DNA of 64,000 nt from Salinisphaera sp002433465 (GCF_040361435.1 NZ_APNL01000002.1:240841-304840), one strand, 5' to 3'. Shown: positions 8,919-17,959, counted from the first letter of the stretch. Numbers and translations are program-made. Notes: generated from the sequence alone by a model not told the origin.

Positions 8919-10996
8919 CCGCCGCTACGCTACTCATCGAAATCGGGGTGGAAGAACTGCCCCCCAAGGCCATGCGCACGCTTGCCGATGCCTTTGCCGA
9001 GGGTGTGACGAGCGCGCTGTCCGAAGCAGGGCTCGCACTGGGCGCCACGACCCGCTACGCCACCCCGCGCCGGCTGGCCGTGGCGATCGCGGAGGTCGCC
9101 GCGGCGACCGACCCGGTCGCGGTGGAAAAAGCCGGGCCGACGCTTGCCATCGCCTATGACGCGGCCGGCCAGCCCACCAAGGCCGCCGAAGGCTTTGCGC
9201 GCTCGCTGGGCACCACCGTGGACGCACTCGAACACGAAGACAGCGACAAGGGCGAACGCCTGGTCTATCGCGCGACCGAGCCGGGCAAGCCGATCGCAAC
9301 GCTGGTACAGCCGGCGGTCGATCAGGCAATCAAGCGCCTGCCCATTCCCAAGCTGATGCGCTGGGGCGATAGTGAAGCCGCGTTCGTGCGCCCGGTGCAC
9401 TGGGTCGTTGCCCTGCACGGCAGTGAGATCGTGCCGCTTAGCGTTTTCGAACAGAGCGCGGACCGCCAGACCTTCGGCCATCGCTTCCATCACCCGGATG
9501 CGGTCGAGCTCGCGTGCGCCGAAGACTATGCCCAGGCGTTGAACGACGCCTGGGTTGTGGTCGACCCGGACGTTCGCCGGCAGCGTATCGTCGAACAGGT
9601 AAAACAGGCCGCAGCCGATTTCGGCGGCCAGGCCCTGATCGACGATGGCCTGGTGGAAGAGGTCACCGCGCTCGTGGAATGGCCGGTGGGCATTGCCGGA
9701 CGCTTCGACGAACGCTTCCTGGTGTTGCCGCGCGAGGTGCTCATCTCGACGCTGCAGGAACACCAGCGTTATTTCCCGATCGAGAACGAGGCCGGCGAAC
9801 TGCTGGCCGGTTTCATTACCGTCGCCAATATCGAAAGCCGCGACGTCGCCCAGGTGATCGCCGGCAACGAGAGGGTCGTGCGCCCGCGTCTGTCCGACGC
9901 GCTGTTCTTCTGGGATCAGGATCGCCGCCAGGGCCTGGCGCACCATATCGACGGACTTGCCCGCGTGACCTTCCAGCAATCGCTGGGCTCGCTGGCCGAC
10001 AAGAGTGCCCGTATCGCCAAGGCGGGCGAACGCCTGGTCGAGCCGACCGGCGCCTCGGCATCTGCCGTCAAGCGTGCGGCCGCGCTGGCCAAGGCCGACT
10101 TGTTGACCGAAATGGTCGGCGAATTCCCGGACCTGCAAGGCCTCATGGGTTTCTACTATGCCGAGGCCGACGGAGAGCCCACCGAGGTGGCGCTGGCAAT
10201 CGCCGAACAGTATGCGCCAGCGCGTGCCGGCGCCGATATCGCTGGCACGCCGGCAGGGCGTGCGCTGGCGCTTGCCGACCGGCTGGATACCCTTAGCGGC
10301 ATATTCGCCATCGGGCGTCGGCCGAGCGGCGACAAGGACCCCTTCGGGCTTCGTCGTGCAGCCCTGGGTGTTCTGCGAACCGTCATCGAGGCGGGCATCG
10401 TGCTCGACCTGCGCGCGGAGCTGGCAGCCGCACTGGCCAACCAACCGGTGAATGCTGAACCCGATACCCTGGATTCGCTGTGGATGTTCCACATGGAACG
10501 TCTGCGGGGCTACTACGCGGATCAGGGCATTGGCCCGGATCGCTTCGAGGCGCTCGCCAATCTGGGGATCACCGATCTGGTCGATTTCGACCGCCGTATC
10601 CGAGCGCTGGATACGTTCGGCCGCGAGAGCAGCGCCCAGACGGTATGCGGCGCCCACAAACGCATTCGCAATATCCTGCGGCGCAACGCCGATGAGGTGG
10701 AAGGCCGGGCCTTCGATACCGCCGCGCTCATCGAACCGACGGAACGCGATCTCGCAACCGCTTACGCTGCGCAGCGCGACGTGGTGGTCGAGGCAATGGA
10801 TTCGAAAAACCCGACCGAGGCGTTGACCGCGCTGGCGGCGCTCGCAGCCCCGTTGGACGGTTTCTTCGATCAGGCCATGGTCATGGCCGACGACCCGTCG
10901 CTCAGGCAGAATCGACTGGCGCTGCTCAGCCTGCTGGACGAACTCTGCCGACAGGTCGCCGATATCTCCTGTCTCTCGCTCGAGCAGAGCGATTAG
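8915..10996 (+). CDS. glyS: Glycine--tRNA ligase beta subunit
   Basis: 693 residues, full length. The beta subunit recognises tRNA-Gly and is needed for the activity of the GlyQ-GlyS complex. The N-terminus LLIEIGVEELPPKAM and internal PKLMRWG, FVRPVHWVVALHG, EHQRYFP and RRAALGVLR are characteristic. It overlaps glyQ by four bases. The C-terminal region contains the anticodon-binding-like helical domain, ending DISCLSLEQSD. gmhB follows 33 bases later on the same strand. Confidence 0.97.
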
Positions 10997-11029
10997 ACTG
11001 GTCGGCAGACATTTGTCGGGCGATGCATC

Positions 11030-11590
11030 ATGAAGCTCATCATCCTGGACCGGGACGGCGTCATAAACGAAGACAGCGACGACTACATCAAGTCGCCGGC
11101 TGAATGGCGCCCGCTTCCCGGCAGCCTGGAGGCAATACTCAAGCTCAAGAACGCGGGCTATCGTGTCGTCGTCGCCAGTAATCAGTCCGGACTTGCGCGC
11201 GGGCTGTTTGATTACGACACGCTGTTTGCCATCCACGACAAGATGACCCGCATGCTGGCGGATATCGGCACCCACGTCGACGGCATTTTCTTCTGCCCCC
11301 ACGGCCCGGACGACGGTTGCCGCTGCCGCAAGCCGGACACCGGGCTGCTCGACGATATTGCCAAGCGCTTCGGGCGCGCGCTCGCCGGTACGCCCTTCAT
11401 CGGCGACAGCCTCTCCGATGTACAGGCCGCACGCGCTGCCGGCGCAACGCCCGTTCTCGTACGTAGCGGCAAGGCCGTCGACGAGGACGCGGCCGAGTTG
11501 GCCGGCGTCGACGTGTACGACGATCTCGCTGAGGCTGCCGGCAGTCTGATCGCCCGCGATAAATCCCGCACCCATAAAAAAGGCGGCTAG
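11030..11590 (+). CDS. gmhB: D-glycero-beta-D-manno-heptose 1,7-bisphosphate 7-phosphatase
   Basis: 186 residues, HAD superfamily. The catalytic aspartates are Asp7 and Asp9 in ILDRDGVINED. SNQSGLARG is motif II, and FIGDSLSDV is the late HAD motif. A zinc loop is made by Cys89, His91, Cys97 and Cys99 (CPHGPDDGCRC), diagnostic of GmhB rather than histidinol phosphatase. It removes the 7-phosphate in ADP-heptose synthesis for lipopolysaccharide core. The glyQ-glyS-gmhB order is common in gammaproteobacteria. Its stop codon lies inside the stem that probably terminates the oncoming gyrB transcript. Confidence 0.93.
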   Translation: MKLIILDRDGVINEDSDDYIKSPAEWRPLPGSLEAILKLKNAGYRVVVASNQSGLARGLFDYDTLFAIHDKMTRMLADIGTHVDGIFFCPHGPDDGCRCRKPDTGLLDDIAKRFGRALAGTPFIGDSLSDVQAARAAGATPVLVRSGKAVDEDAAELAGVDVYDDLAEAAGSLIARDKSRTHKKGG

Positions 11591-11601
11591 AAAGCCGCCT
11601 T
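11576..11601 (-). terminator. Terminator of gyrB, overlapping the gmhB stop
   Basis: A 9-bp perfect stem (AAGGCGGCT with AGCCGCCTT) and 4-base loop. On the minus strand six T follow, so it fits the gyrB transcript. On the plus strand only two T follow. The gmhB TAG is in the stem and loop. A second GC-rich hairpin (GCCGGCGT/ACGCCGGC, 11612-11632) lies between it and gyrB. Confidence 0.75.
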
Positions 11602-11647
11602 GTCGCGCATCGCCGGCGTTTACTACGCCGGCCAGGGCCGAACCCGA

Positions 11648-14068
11648 CTAAACGTCGAGGTTCGACACCATCAGCGCGTTCCGCTCGATGAATTCACGGC
11701 GCGGCTCCACGTGGTCGCCCATGAGCGTGGTGAATATCTGATCCGCGCCCACGGCGTCGTCGATCTTCACCTGCATGAGCCGCCGCGTGTTCGGATCCAT
11801 GGTGGTTTCCCAGAGCTGGTCCGGATTCATCTCACCCAGGCCCTTGTACCGCTGTACGTGCAGGCCGCGTTTGGCCTCGCCCAGCAGCCACTCGTAGGCC
11901 TGTTCGAAGGTATCCACCGGCTCCGCGCGCTCGCCGCGGCTGACCTGGGCGCCTTCACCCATCAGCTCCATGAGCTCGTTGCCGAGCGTGGACATGCGCT
12001 GGTATTCCTCGCCGGTGAAGAAGTCTTCGTGCCACACAAAGGTATGCGGAATGCCGTGACTGTATCGGGTCACCTGCAAGTGCAATGGCCGTTGCTCATC
12101 GGCCGGCTTGACCTGCACTTCGTAGCGATGGCGGGCCTCATTGCGGGCGTCGAGGCGCGCCTGTAGCTGGTCGGCCCAGTCCTGCATCCCCTGGGCGTCC
12201 GAGAACGTTTCCGGCGTTACCTGCGGCAGATAGGTCATTTCCATGAGCGTCGCCGGGTCGAAGCGCCGCGTCAGGCGATCGATATCGCCGAGCAGGCCCA
12301 TATAACGGTGCGAGAGACTGGCCAGCGCATCGCTGGAGATCGCCGGCGTGTCTGCCTCGACGCGCAGCTCGGCCTTGCTCAAGGCCAGGCGCAGGAGGTA
12401 GTTGCCAAGTTCCTTGTCGTCCTTGACGTAATACTCCTGCTTACCGCTTTTCACCTTATAGAGCGGCGGCTGTGCGATATATACGTAGCCCGCCTCGATC
12501 AGCTCGAACATCTGACGATAGAAGAAAGTCAGCAGCAGGGTACGGATATGCGAGCCGTCCACGTCGGCGTCGGTCATGATGATGATGCGGTGATAGCGCA
12601 GCTTGGCGGGGTCGAACTCGTCACGACCGATGCCGCAGCCCAGGGCGGTGATCAGCGTGCCAACTTCGACCGAGGACAGCATCTTGTCGAAGCGCGCCTT
12701 CTCCACGTTCAGAATCTTGCCCTTGAGCGGGAGAATCGCCTGATTGTGGCGGTCGCGACCCTGTTTCGCGGAACCGCCGGCCGAGTCACCCTCCACCAGG
12801 AACAGTTCCGACTGCGACGGATCCTTTTCCTGGCAATCGGCGAGTTTGCCGGGCAGACCGGCGATATCCAGCGCCCCCTTGCGCCGCGTCATATCACGGG
12901 CACGGCGTGCCGCATCCCGGGCGCGGGCGGCTTCGATAACCTTGCCGGCAATGACCTTCGCTTCGCGCGGGTTTTCCAACAGGAAATCGTTCAGGTGTTC
13001 GTTGACCGTGGACTCGACCACCGCACGCACTTCCGACGAGACGAGCTTTTCCTTGGTCTGGGAGGAAAACTTGGGATCGGGCACCTTGACCGATACCACC
13101 GCAGTCAGACCTTCACGGGCGTCGTCACCCGCGGGGGCCACCTTTTCCTTCTTGGCCAGGCCTTCCGATTCGATATAACCGTTTAGCGTGCGCGTGAGTG
13201 CGCCGCGAAAACCCGCCAGATGGGTGCCGCCGTCGCGCTGCGGGATATTGTTGGTGTAGCAGAACACGCTTTCCTGATAAGAGTCGTTCCACTGCATCGC
13301 CACTTCCACGACGATTTCGTCGCGTTCGGCGGTGAAGTAGCACACCGTTTCATGCAGCTGTGTCTTGTTTTCGTTGAGATTTTCGACGAAAGCGCGAATC
13401 CCGCCCTCGTACTCAAACACCACGTCACGTTCGCTGGCTTCTTCGCGCAGCCGGATCCGAACCCCGGAGTTCAGGAACGACAGTTCGCGCAGACGCTTGG
13501 CGAGAATATCGTAGCTATAGGCGATGTTGGCGAACACGTCGCCACTGGGGTGGAAATGGATCGACGTGCCGGTGAGTTGCGTATCCTCAACCGCGGTCAA
13601 CTCGTCGAGCGGCTCGCCCATTGAATAGCTCTGGCGGTAGCGCTTCCCATCGCGATGAATATCCAGTTCGAGGCGATCGGATAGTGCGTTGACCACCGAA
13701 ACACCCACGCCGTGCAGACCACCGGACACCTTGTAGGAGTTCGCATCAAACTTACCGCCGGCATGCAATACGGTCATGATCACTTCTGCGGCAGGCTTGC
13801 CCTCGCCTTCGTGCATGTCGACCGGAATGCCGCGACCATCGTCACTGACCGTAATACTCTGATCGCGGTGGATAATGACCTGGATCTCGTTACAGTAGCC
13901 GGCGAGTGCTTCGTCGATCGCGTTATCCACGACCTCGAAAACCATATGATGCAGGCCGGTGCCATCATCGGTATCGCCGATATACATGCCTGGACGTTTT
14001 CGAACCGCCTCCAGGCCTTTAAGAACCTTGATGCTACTGGAATTGTAATCGCCGTTCGATTCCGCCAT
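11648..14068 (-). CDS. gyrB: DNA gyrase subunit B
   Basis: 806 residues, the length of gammaproteobacterial GyrB. The GHKL ATPase is shown by EVVDNAIDEALAGY, DDGRGIPV and GGLHGVGVSVVNALS. The Toprim domain has EGDSAGGSAKQGRDR and MTDADVDGSHIRTL, with the metal-binding acidic residues. The C-terminus RYKGLGEMNPDQLWETTMDP contacts GyrA. With GyrA it adds negative supercoils using ATP. It is last in the dnaA-dnaN-recF-gyrB run. The intergenic gap to recF contains an extended -10 element, so it may also be transcribed separately, as gyrB often is in response to relaxation. Confidence 0.98.
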   Translation of the reverse strand: MAESNGDYNSSSIKVLKGLEAVRKRPGMYIGDTDDGTGLHHMVFEVVDNAIDEALAGYCNEIQVIIHRDQSITVSDDGRGIPVDMHEGEGKPAAEVIMTVLHAGGKFDANSYKVSGGLHGVGVSVVNALSDRLELDIHRDGKRYRQSYSMGEPLDELTAVEDTQLTGTSIHFHPSGDVFANIAYSYDILAKRLRELSFLNSGVRIRLREEASERDVVFEYEGGIRAFVENLNENKTQLHETVCYFTAERDEIVVEVAMQWNDSYQESVFCYTNNIPQRDGGTHLAGFRGALTRTLNGYIESEGLAKKEKVAPAGDDAREGLTAVVSVKVPDPKFSSQTKEKLVSSEVRAVVESTVNEHLNDFLLENPREAKVIAGKVIEAARARDAARRARDMTRRKGALDIAGLPGKLADCQEKDPSQSELFLVEGDSAGGSAKQGRDRHNQAILPLKGKILNVEKARFDKMLSSVEVGTLITALGCGIGRDEFDPAKLRYHRIIIMTDADVDGSHIRTLLLTFFYRQMFELIEAGYVYIAQPPLYKVKSGKQEYYVKDDKELGNYLLRLALSKAELRVEADTPAISSDALASLSHRYMGLLGDIDRLTRRFDPATLMEMTYLPQVTPETFSDAQGMQDWADQLQARLDARNEARHRYEVQVKPADEQRPLHLQVTRYSHGIPHTFVWHEDFFTGEEYQRMSTLGNELMELMGEGAQVSRGERAEPVDTFEQAYEWLLGEAKRGLHVQRYKGLGEMNPDQLWETTMDPNTRRLMQVKIDDAVGADQIFTTLMGDHVEPRREFIERNALMVSNLDV

Positions 14069-14112
14069 GGGTCACCGCGTTTAGGGCTGTATAAGTGCGA
14101 GTCAACCCATAG

Positions 14113-14121
14113 ATTCTAGCA
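14113..14121 (-). promoter_or_regulatory. Candidate extended -10 promoter of gyrB
   Basis: On the minus strand TG-C-TAGAAT, an extended -10 box, lies about 45 bases upstream of the gyrB ATG in the recF-gyrB gap. No good -35 is visible, which is normal for extended -10 promoters. Supported by the motif only. Confidence 0.4.
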
Positions 14122-14133
14122 TGCCCTGGGGAG

Positions 14134-15207
14134 TCAGCCCGTGCGGACAGCACCGTGTTCCACGTGGAACATGCTGCCGCCTTTCAGAACGTCCGGCACC
14201 AGGTCAGGTTCAAGGAAAGTCAGAAAGCACTGGCCGCCAAGGGCCGCAATTTCTTCAGCCAGAACCTGGCGGTAGCGTGCGCCCAACTCGGCTGCCATAT
14301 CATCGATAAGCAGTACGGGGCGTACGTGTCGACGGGCGTACAACAGCTGCGCCTGGGTAAGAAGCATAGCGGTCGTCAGTATTTTCTGTTGCCCTCTCGA
14401 TACCCAGTCACGCGCCACGGCAGTGGCGATCGAAATACGAAGATCCGCGCGGTGCGGTCCCTGCTGGGTAAAACCCGCACGGGTATCCTGATCCAGCGAT
14501 GCGGCGAGCGCTGCACCATAGCCGTCGTCCCCACGCCACCCGCAGTCGTATTCGAGGACTACGGGCTCGTCGCCGAGCAGTTTCGCTGCCTGACCCGGCA
14601 GGTTTGCATGCAAATGGTCAATGTAGGCTCGGCGGGAGGCGTCGACAACTTCGGCCGCTCGCACGAGCTCTGCGTCCCAAACGACGATGTCGGCCTTGGG
14701 CATACGCGATTTGAGCGCTCTGTTTCGCTGTTTTAGAGCGCGCCTGAAACGTCTCCACGCAGGGAAGAAAGCGTGTTCCACGTGGAACACGCCCCAGTCG
14801 AGGAAATGGCGGCGATAGCGCGGGCCTTGTTCGAGCAGCCGATGGACGTTCGGATCGACCATCTGCAACGGCAGCGTGTTGATCAGGTCTATTCGATTGG
14901 TTTCATTGTCGCCGTCTCGGCGATAGCGAATACCGCGCTTGTCTCGACTGACGCCAACACGATGTGACCGCCCGTCGGGTACCGCGATATCGCCGGTGAC
15001 CGTAAAGGCGTTTGTGCCTGCGCGTATCGCAGGCCGAGGCCCGGATTGGCGGAACGACTGGCCGCGCCCTAGAAAATAGATCGCCTCGAGCAAGGTTGTC
15101 TTGCCCGAGGCGTTGTCGCCGGTAATGACGTTAATCGATGGATTGGGTTCGATATCCGCCGTCGAGAAACAACGAAAATCGTGGAGCCGTAGCCGGGTTA
15201 GATACAT
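14134..15207 (-). CDS. recF: DNA replication and repair protein RecF
   Basis: 357 residues. An SMC-like ATPase: Walker A GDNASGKTT at residues 30-38, a signature-like SRGQQK motif, and Walker B VLLIDDMAAELG near 300. RecF loads RecA at gaps with RecO and RecR. The gene starts 11 bases after dnaN and fits the standard dnaA-dnaN-recF-gyrB order. Two perfect parS-type palindromes lie within the coding sequence. They force the peptide FHVEH twice, once in the middle (VFHVEHAFF) and once near the C-terminus (SMFHVEHG). This dual coding is the odd point of an otherwise ordinary gene. Confidence 0.96.
   Translation of the reverse strand: MYLTRLRLHDFRCFSTADIEPNPSINVITGDNASGKTTLLEAIYFLGRGQSFRQSGPRPAIRAGTNAFTVTGDIAVPDGRSHRVGVSRDKRGIRYRRDGDNETNRIDLINTLPLQMVDPNVHRLLEQGPRYRRHFLDWGVFHVEHAFFPAWRRFRRALKQRNRALKSRMPKADIVVWDAELVRAAEVVDASRRAYIDHLHANLPGQAAKLLGDEPVVLEYDCGWRGDDGYGAALAASLDQDTRAGFTQQGPHRADLRISIATAVARDWVSRGQQKILTTAMLLTQAQLLYARRHVRPVLLIDDMAAELGARYRQVLAEEIAALGGQCFLTFLEPDLVPDVLKGGSMFHVEHGAVRTG
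14156..14171. other. parS: parS-type centromere site 1 (in recF 3' end)
   Basis: TGTTCCACGTGGAACA, a perfect 16-bp palindrome identical to the ParB-binding parS form known from Pseudomonas. It lies within the last 15 codons of recF, about 2.4 kb from the dnaA-side origin candidate. ParB binding here would direct origin segregation. parA and parB are not in the window. Confidence 0.85.
14771..14792. other. parS: parS-type centromere site 2 (inside recF)
   Basis: The same 16-bp palindrome TGTTCCACGTGGAACA at 14774-14789, extended by GCG/CGC to a 22-bp perfect palindrome. It is 618 bases from site 1. Two identical copies in one reading frame are very unlikely by chance, so this supports real parS function. 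Confidence 0.87.
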
Positions 15208-15218
15208 TCCCGCCGGAT

Positions 15219-16319
15219 CTATAACCGCATCGGCATAACGACATACCGGGTGGCCGGGTCGTTTACGCTCTGCAACAGTCCGCTGCTATCGGGCCCGGAA
15301 AGGGACAGCGTGAATTCTCCGCTGTCCATTGCACCGAGCGCTTCCAGTAAATAGTTGACGTTGAAACCGATTTCAATCGGGTCGTGGTTGTAAGTGACCT
15401 GGATTTCGTCCTCGGCTTCTTCGCGTTCCACGTTCTGAGCTTGCAGGCGAAGGCTATGTTCGCTCAGTGCAAGCCGAACCCCGCCGAACTTTTCGTTAGA
15501 CAGGATTGCAGTGCGTGACAACGCCTGACGAATCGTGTCGCGATCGGCATGCATTTGCTTGTCTGCCTGCTCAGGAATTACGCGCTCATAGTCGGGGAAC
15601 CGACCGTCGATAAGCTTGGTGGTGAACACCAAGCCCGGTAGCTGTAGACGTAAGTGCTTGGACGACAGTTGCAGGTTGATCTCTGCTTCGCTGGAATCCA
15701 ACAGACGCACCAGCTCCGTGATCGCCTTACGCGGCACGATGGCTTGGATGGGTTCGTCGATTTCGATATTCAGCGGGGTATCGCTCAACGCCAGGCGATG
15801 GCCATCGGTTGCGACACAGCGAGCCCGGTCGGTTCGCAGTGCAAGCAGTAGGCCGTTCAGGTAATAGCGAACGTCCTGGTGGGCCATCGCAAAGTGGGTG
15901 CGATCAAGAAGTCCCTTGAGCAACCGTTCGGGAATGGATATCTGCTGCCCGGTTTCCACTTCGTCGAGATAGGGCCAGTCCTGTGCCGCCATCGTCGAGA
16001 GCGTGAACCGTGAGCGGCCGGATTGGACACGGGTTTGCTGAGCGTCGTGCTCCAGGGTTATCTCCGCGTCGTCCGGAAGTCCGCGACATATATCCAGCAG
16101 TTTTCGTGCAGGGATCGCTGCAGCACCCGGTTGGCCAATGACCGCCGGAGTGTCGGTAATCAACTCCAATTCCAGATCAGTTGCCGTTATTACGATTCGG
16201 TCGTTTTCGGCCTTGATGAGCACGTTCGACAGGATCGGCATTGTCTGGCGGCGTTCGACTACGCCGATGACGGTTTGAAGGGCAGAGAGCAAATCCTTGC
16301 GCTGCACCGTGAATTGCAT
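15219..16319 (-). CDS. dnaN: DNA polymerase III beta sliding clamp
   Basis: 366 residues, the standard size of the clamp, made of three similar domains. Recognisable parts are MQFTVQRKDLLSALQTVIGVVERR at the start (split here for length: MQFTVQRKDLL, then VIGVVERRQTMPILSNVLI) and YVVMPMRL at the C-terminus. It encircles DNA as a dimer and tethers polymerases. GGGAG seven bases before the ATG sets the start. It lies 252 bases after dnaA; that gap contains the origin-like elements, so dnaN probably has its own promoter there. Confidence 0.97.
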   Translation of the reverse strand: MQFTVQRKDLLSALQTVIGVVERRQTMPILSNVLIKAENDRIVITATDLELELITDTPAVIGQPGAAAIPARKLLDICRGLPDDAEITLEHDAQQTRVQSGRSRFTLSTMAAQDWPYLDEVETGQQISIPERLLKGLLDRTHFAMAHQDVRYYLNGLLLALRTDRARCVATDGHRLALSDTPLNIEIDEPIQAIVPRKAITELVRLLDSSEAEINLQLSSKHLRLQLPGLVFTTKLIDGRFPDYERVIPEQADKQMHADRDTIRQALSRTAILSNEKFGGVRLALSEHSLRLQAQNVEREEAEDEIQVTYNHDPIEIGFNVNYLLEALGAMDSGEFTLSLSGPDSSGLLQSVNDPATRYVVMPMRL

Positions 16320-16371
16320 GGCGGTCTCCCGAAGCAGTCGGCCTTGTTGTCTTTTAAGGCTTAAAAAAAGT

Positions 16372-16386
16372 TAGTAGTAGTAGTAA
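16372..16386 (+). repeat. TAG/TAA triplet run (DnaA-trio-like)
   Basis: Four TAG and one TAA triplet in direct succession beside the AT-rich stretch. DnaA-trios (repeated 5'-TA(G/A)-3' on one strand) are known to be bound by DnaA on single-stranded DNA at bacterial origins. No DnaA box lies directly beside this run, which differs from the Bacillus layout. Confidence 0.5.
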
Positions 16387-16492
16387 CTACGGTGGCTCTA
16401 TTCTGTTGAAAACCGATTAAATATTATTTAAATCAGTTGCTTACGTTCATAGCAACCCTGTAGCAAACAGGGCTGGAAGATTGTTGTTTGCA

Positions 16493-16501
16493 TGTGGACA
16501 A
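16493..16501 (-). promoter_or_regulatory. DnaA box, one mismatch
   Basis: TTGTCCACA on the minus strand, one base from TTATCCACA. It faces the perfect box at 16562 about 70 bases away. Confidence 0.55.
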
Positions 16502-16561
16502 AGTGTGCGCCGATTCGCTCACCTGGCGGCGACGATCGCTTGCTCGGCGTTTACTCCCAGC

Positions 16562-16570
16562 TTATCCACA
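16562..16570 (+). promoter_or_regulatory. DnaA box, perfect
   Basis: TTATCCACA on the plus strand, one base from the dnaA stop codon. Confidence 0.8.
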
Positions 16571-16571
16571 A

Positions 16572-17882
16572 CTAGCTTGTGAGTATTCGGCTCAAGTTGG
16601 CGTAATCCTCTTCGGTCCGCGCATCGGTCTCGCGTAATTCCTTGACCTTGCGACAGGCATGCAGGACGGTCGTATGATCGCGTCCACCGAAGCCTTGTCC
16701 GATTTCGGGAAGGCTGTGGTTGGTGAGCTCCTTGGCGAGAGCCATCGCGATCTGGCGAGGTCGGGCGACCGAGCGGGTACGTTTTTTACCCAGCAGGTCG
16801 GCGAGTCGCATCTTGTAATACTCGGCGACGGTGCGTTGAATATTTTCCAGCGTGACCAGCCGGTCGTAGACCGCCAGCATGTCGTGGAGCGCCTGTTTGG
16901 CGAAGTCCACGGTGATGGGCGTGCCGGTGATCTGTGCCGAGGCCTTGAGTCGGTGTAATGCACCTTCGAGGTCGCGTACGTTGGAGCGAACACGCTTGGC
17001 GATGAAGAACGCGACTTCCTGCGGCAAGGTAATGCCGTGGTAGTCAGCCTTGGAAAGCATGATGGCGACGCGGGTCTCCAGCTCCGGCGGCTCCACTGCC
17101 ACCGACAGACCCCAGGAGAAGCGCGACTTCAGCCGGTCTTCCAGCCCTTCGACTTCCTTTGGAAAGCGGTCGCAGGTGATCACGATTCGCTGGTTCGATT
17201 CCAGCAAGGAATTGAAGGTGTGGAAGAACTCTTCCTGCGAGCGATCCTTGTTGGCGAAGAACTGGATATCGTCGATCAGCAAGGCATCGAGCGAGCGGTA
17301 ATGGGCCTTGAACTTATCCATGCGGTTGTGGCGGATCGCGGTGATCATCTCGTTGACGAAATGCTCCGAACGCACGTAAGCCACCTTGGCGCGCGGATCG
17401 CTGTCGAGCAGCCGGTTGCCCACGCTTTGCATGAGATGGGTCTTGCCCAGACCGACACCGCCATAAATAAGTAGCGGGTTGTAGGCGATATTGTCGGGGT
17501 TGGCCGCCTGTTCGGCCGCGGCGCGGGCGATCTGGTTCGACTTGCCTTGCACGAAGCTTTCGAACGTATACCGACTATCCAGATTATGGCGCGAAGTTGG
17601 TGCCGGTGCCGGCGCTTCGCTGGCCGTTGCCTTGGGCTTGCGTCCGCCGCCGACGAGCACGCGAATGCGCTTGGGTACGGCGCCCAGGTCGTTCAGCGCA
17701 TTGGCGATCGGGGTGCGTAGCTCCCGTTCGACCTGATCGCGCACCACCTCGTTGGGTGCCATCAGGTCCAGGCCTTCATCGGTGAACTCGGCCTCAAGCG
17801 GTCGCAGCCAGAGGTTGATGTCCTTTTCGGGCAGTCTCGCCTCGATATGCGTCAGACAGCGTTGCCAGAGCGTGTCAGCCAA
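16572..17882 (-). CDS. dnaA: Chromosomal replication initiator DnaA
   Basis: 436 residues. Domain I opens ADTLWQRCLTHIEARLPEKD. A short domain II links to the AAA+ domain with Walker A GGVGLGKTH, Walker B ALLIDDIQFF and an arginine-rich sensor region. Domain IV has the DnaA-box-reading signature GGRDHTTVLHAC. The start is taken as TTG because GGAGT lies nine bases upstream and the conserved ADTLWQ follows at once; no ATG is available nearby and the frame runs on upstream through unrelated sequence. It initiates replication at oriC and probably regulates itself through the DnaA box upstream. Confidence 0.96.
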   Translation of the reverse strand: MADTLWQRCLTHIEARLPEKDINLWLRPLEAEFTDEGLDLMAPNEVVRDQVERELRTPIANALNDLGAVPKRIRVLVGGGRKPKATASEAPAPAPTSRHNLDSRYTFESFVQGKSNQIARAAAEQAANPDNIAYNPLLIYGGVGLGKTHLMQSVGNRLLDSDPRAKVAYVRSEHFVNEMITAIRHNRMDKFKAHYRSLDALLIDDIQFFANKDRSQEEFFHTFNSLLESNQRIVITCDRFPKEVEGLEDRLKSRFSWGLSVAVEPPELETRVAIMLSKADYHGITLPQEVAFFIAKRVRSNVRDLEGALHRLKASAQITGTPITVDFAKQALHDMLAVYDRLVTLENIQRTVAEYYKMRLADLLGKKRTRSVARPRQIAMALAKELTNHSLPEIGQGFGGRDHTTVLHACRKVKELRETDARTEEDYANLSRILTS

Positions 17883-17959
17883 AATTCCGTTACTCCGTAG
17901 CGAAAAGAGCGCGGCCGGGGGCCGGCGCTGGCGCCTTACCCTAGCGTACGGGCCACAAG

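Larger units (their letters stand above)
16320..16571. other. oriC: Origin-like region between dnaA and dnaN
   Basis: No gene. It contains a perfect DnaA box touching the dnaA stop, a second box with one mismatch at 16493-16501, and an AT-rich near-palindrome at 16415-16434 that could unwind. Five consecutive TAG/TAG/TAG/TAG/TAA triplets occupy 16372-16386, resembling DnaA-trio elements. A CCCTGT/ACAGGG hairpin sits at 16456-16472. The combination suggests a DNA unwinding region; the dnaN promoter probably lies here too. Which side of dnaA is the true origin cannot be settled by eye. Confidence 0.6.

Noticed and set aside
8930..11575. 881-codon open frame on the minus strand across glyQ-glyS-gmhB
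   Set aside because: It is antisense to three clear genes; high GC keeps the complementary frame open. Its translation has no recognisable domain.
16456..16472. Terminator of dnaA
   Set aside because: The CCCTGT/ACAGGG hairpin has only six pairs and no T run on the dnaA strand; it is more likely a structural part of the origin region.
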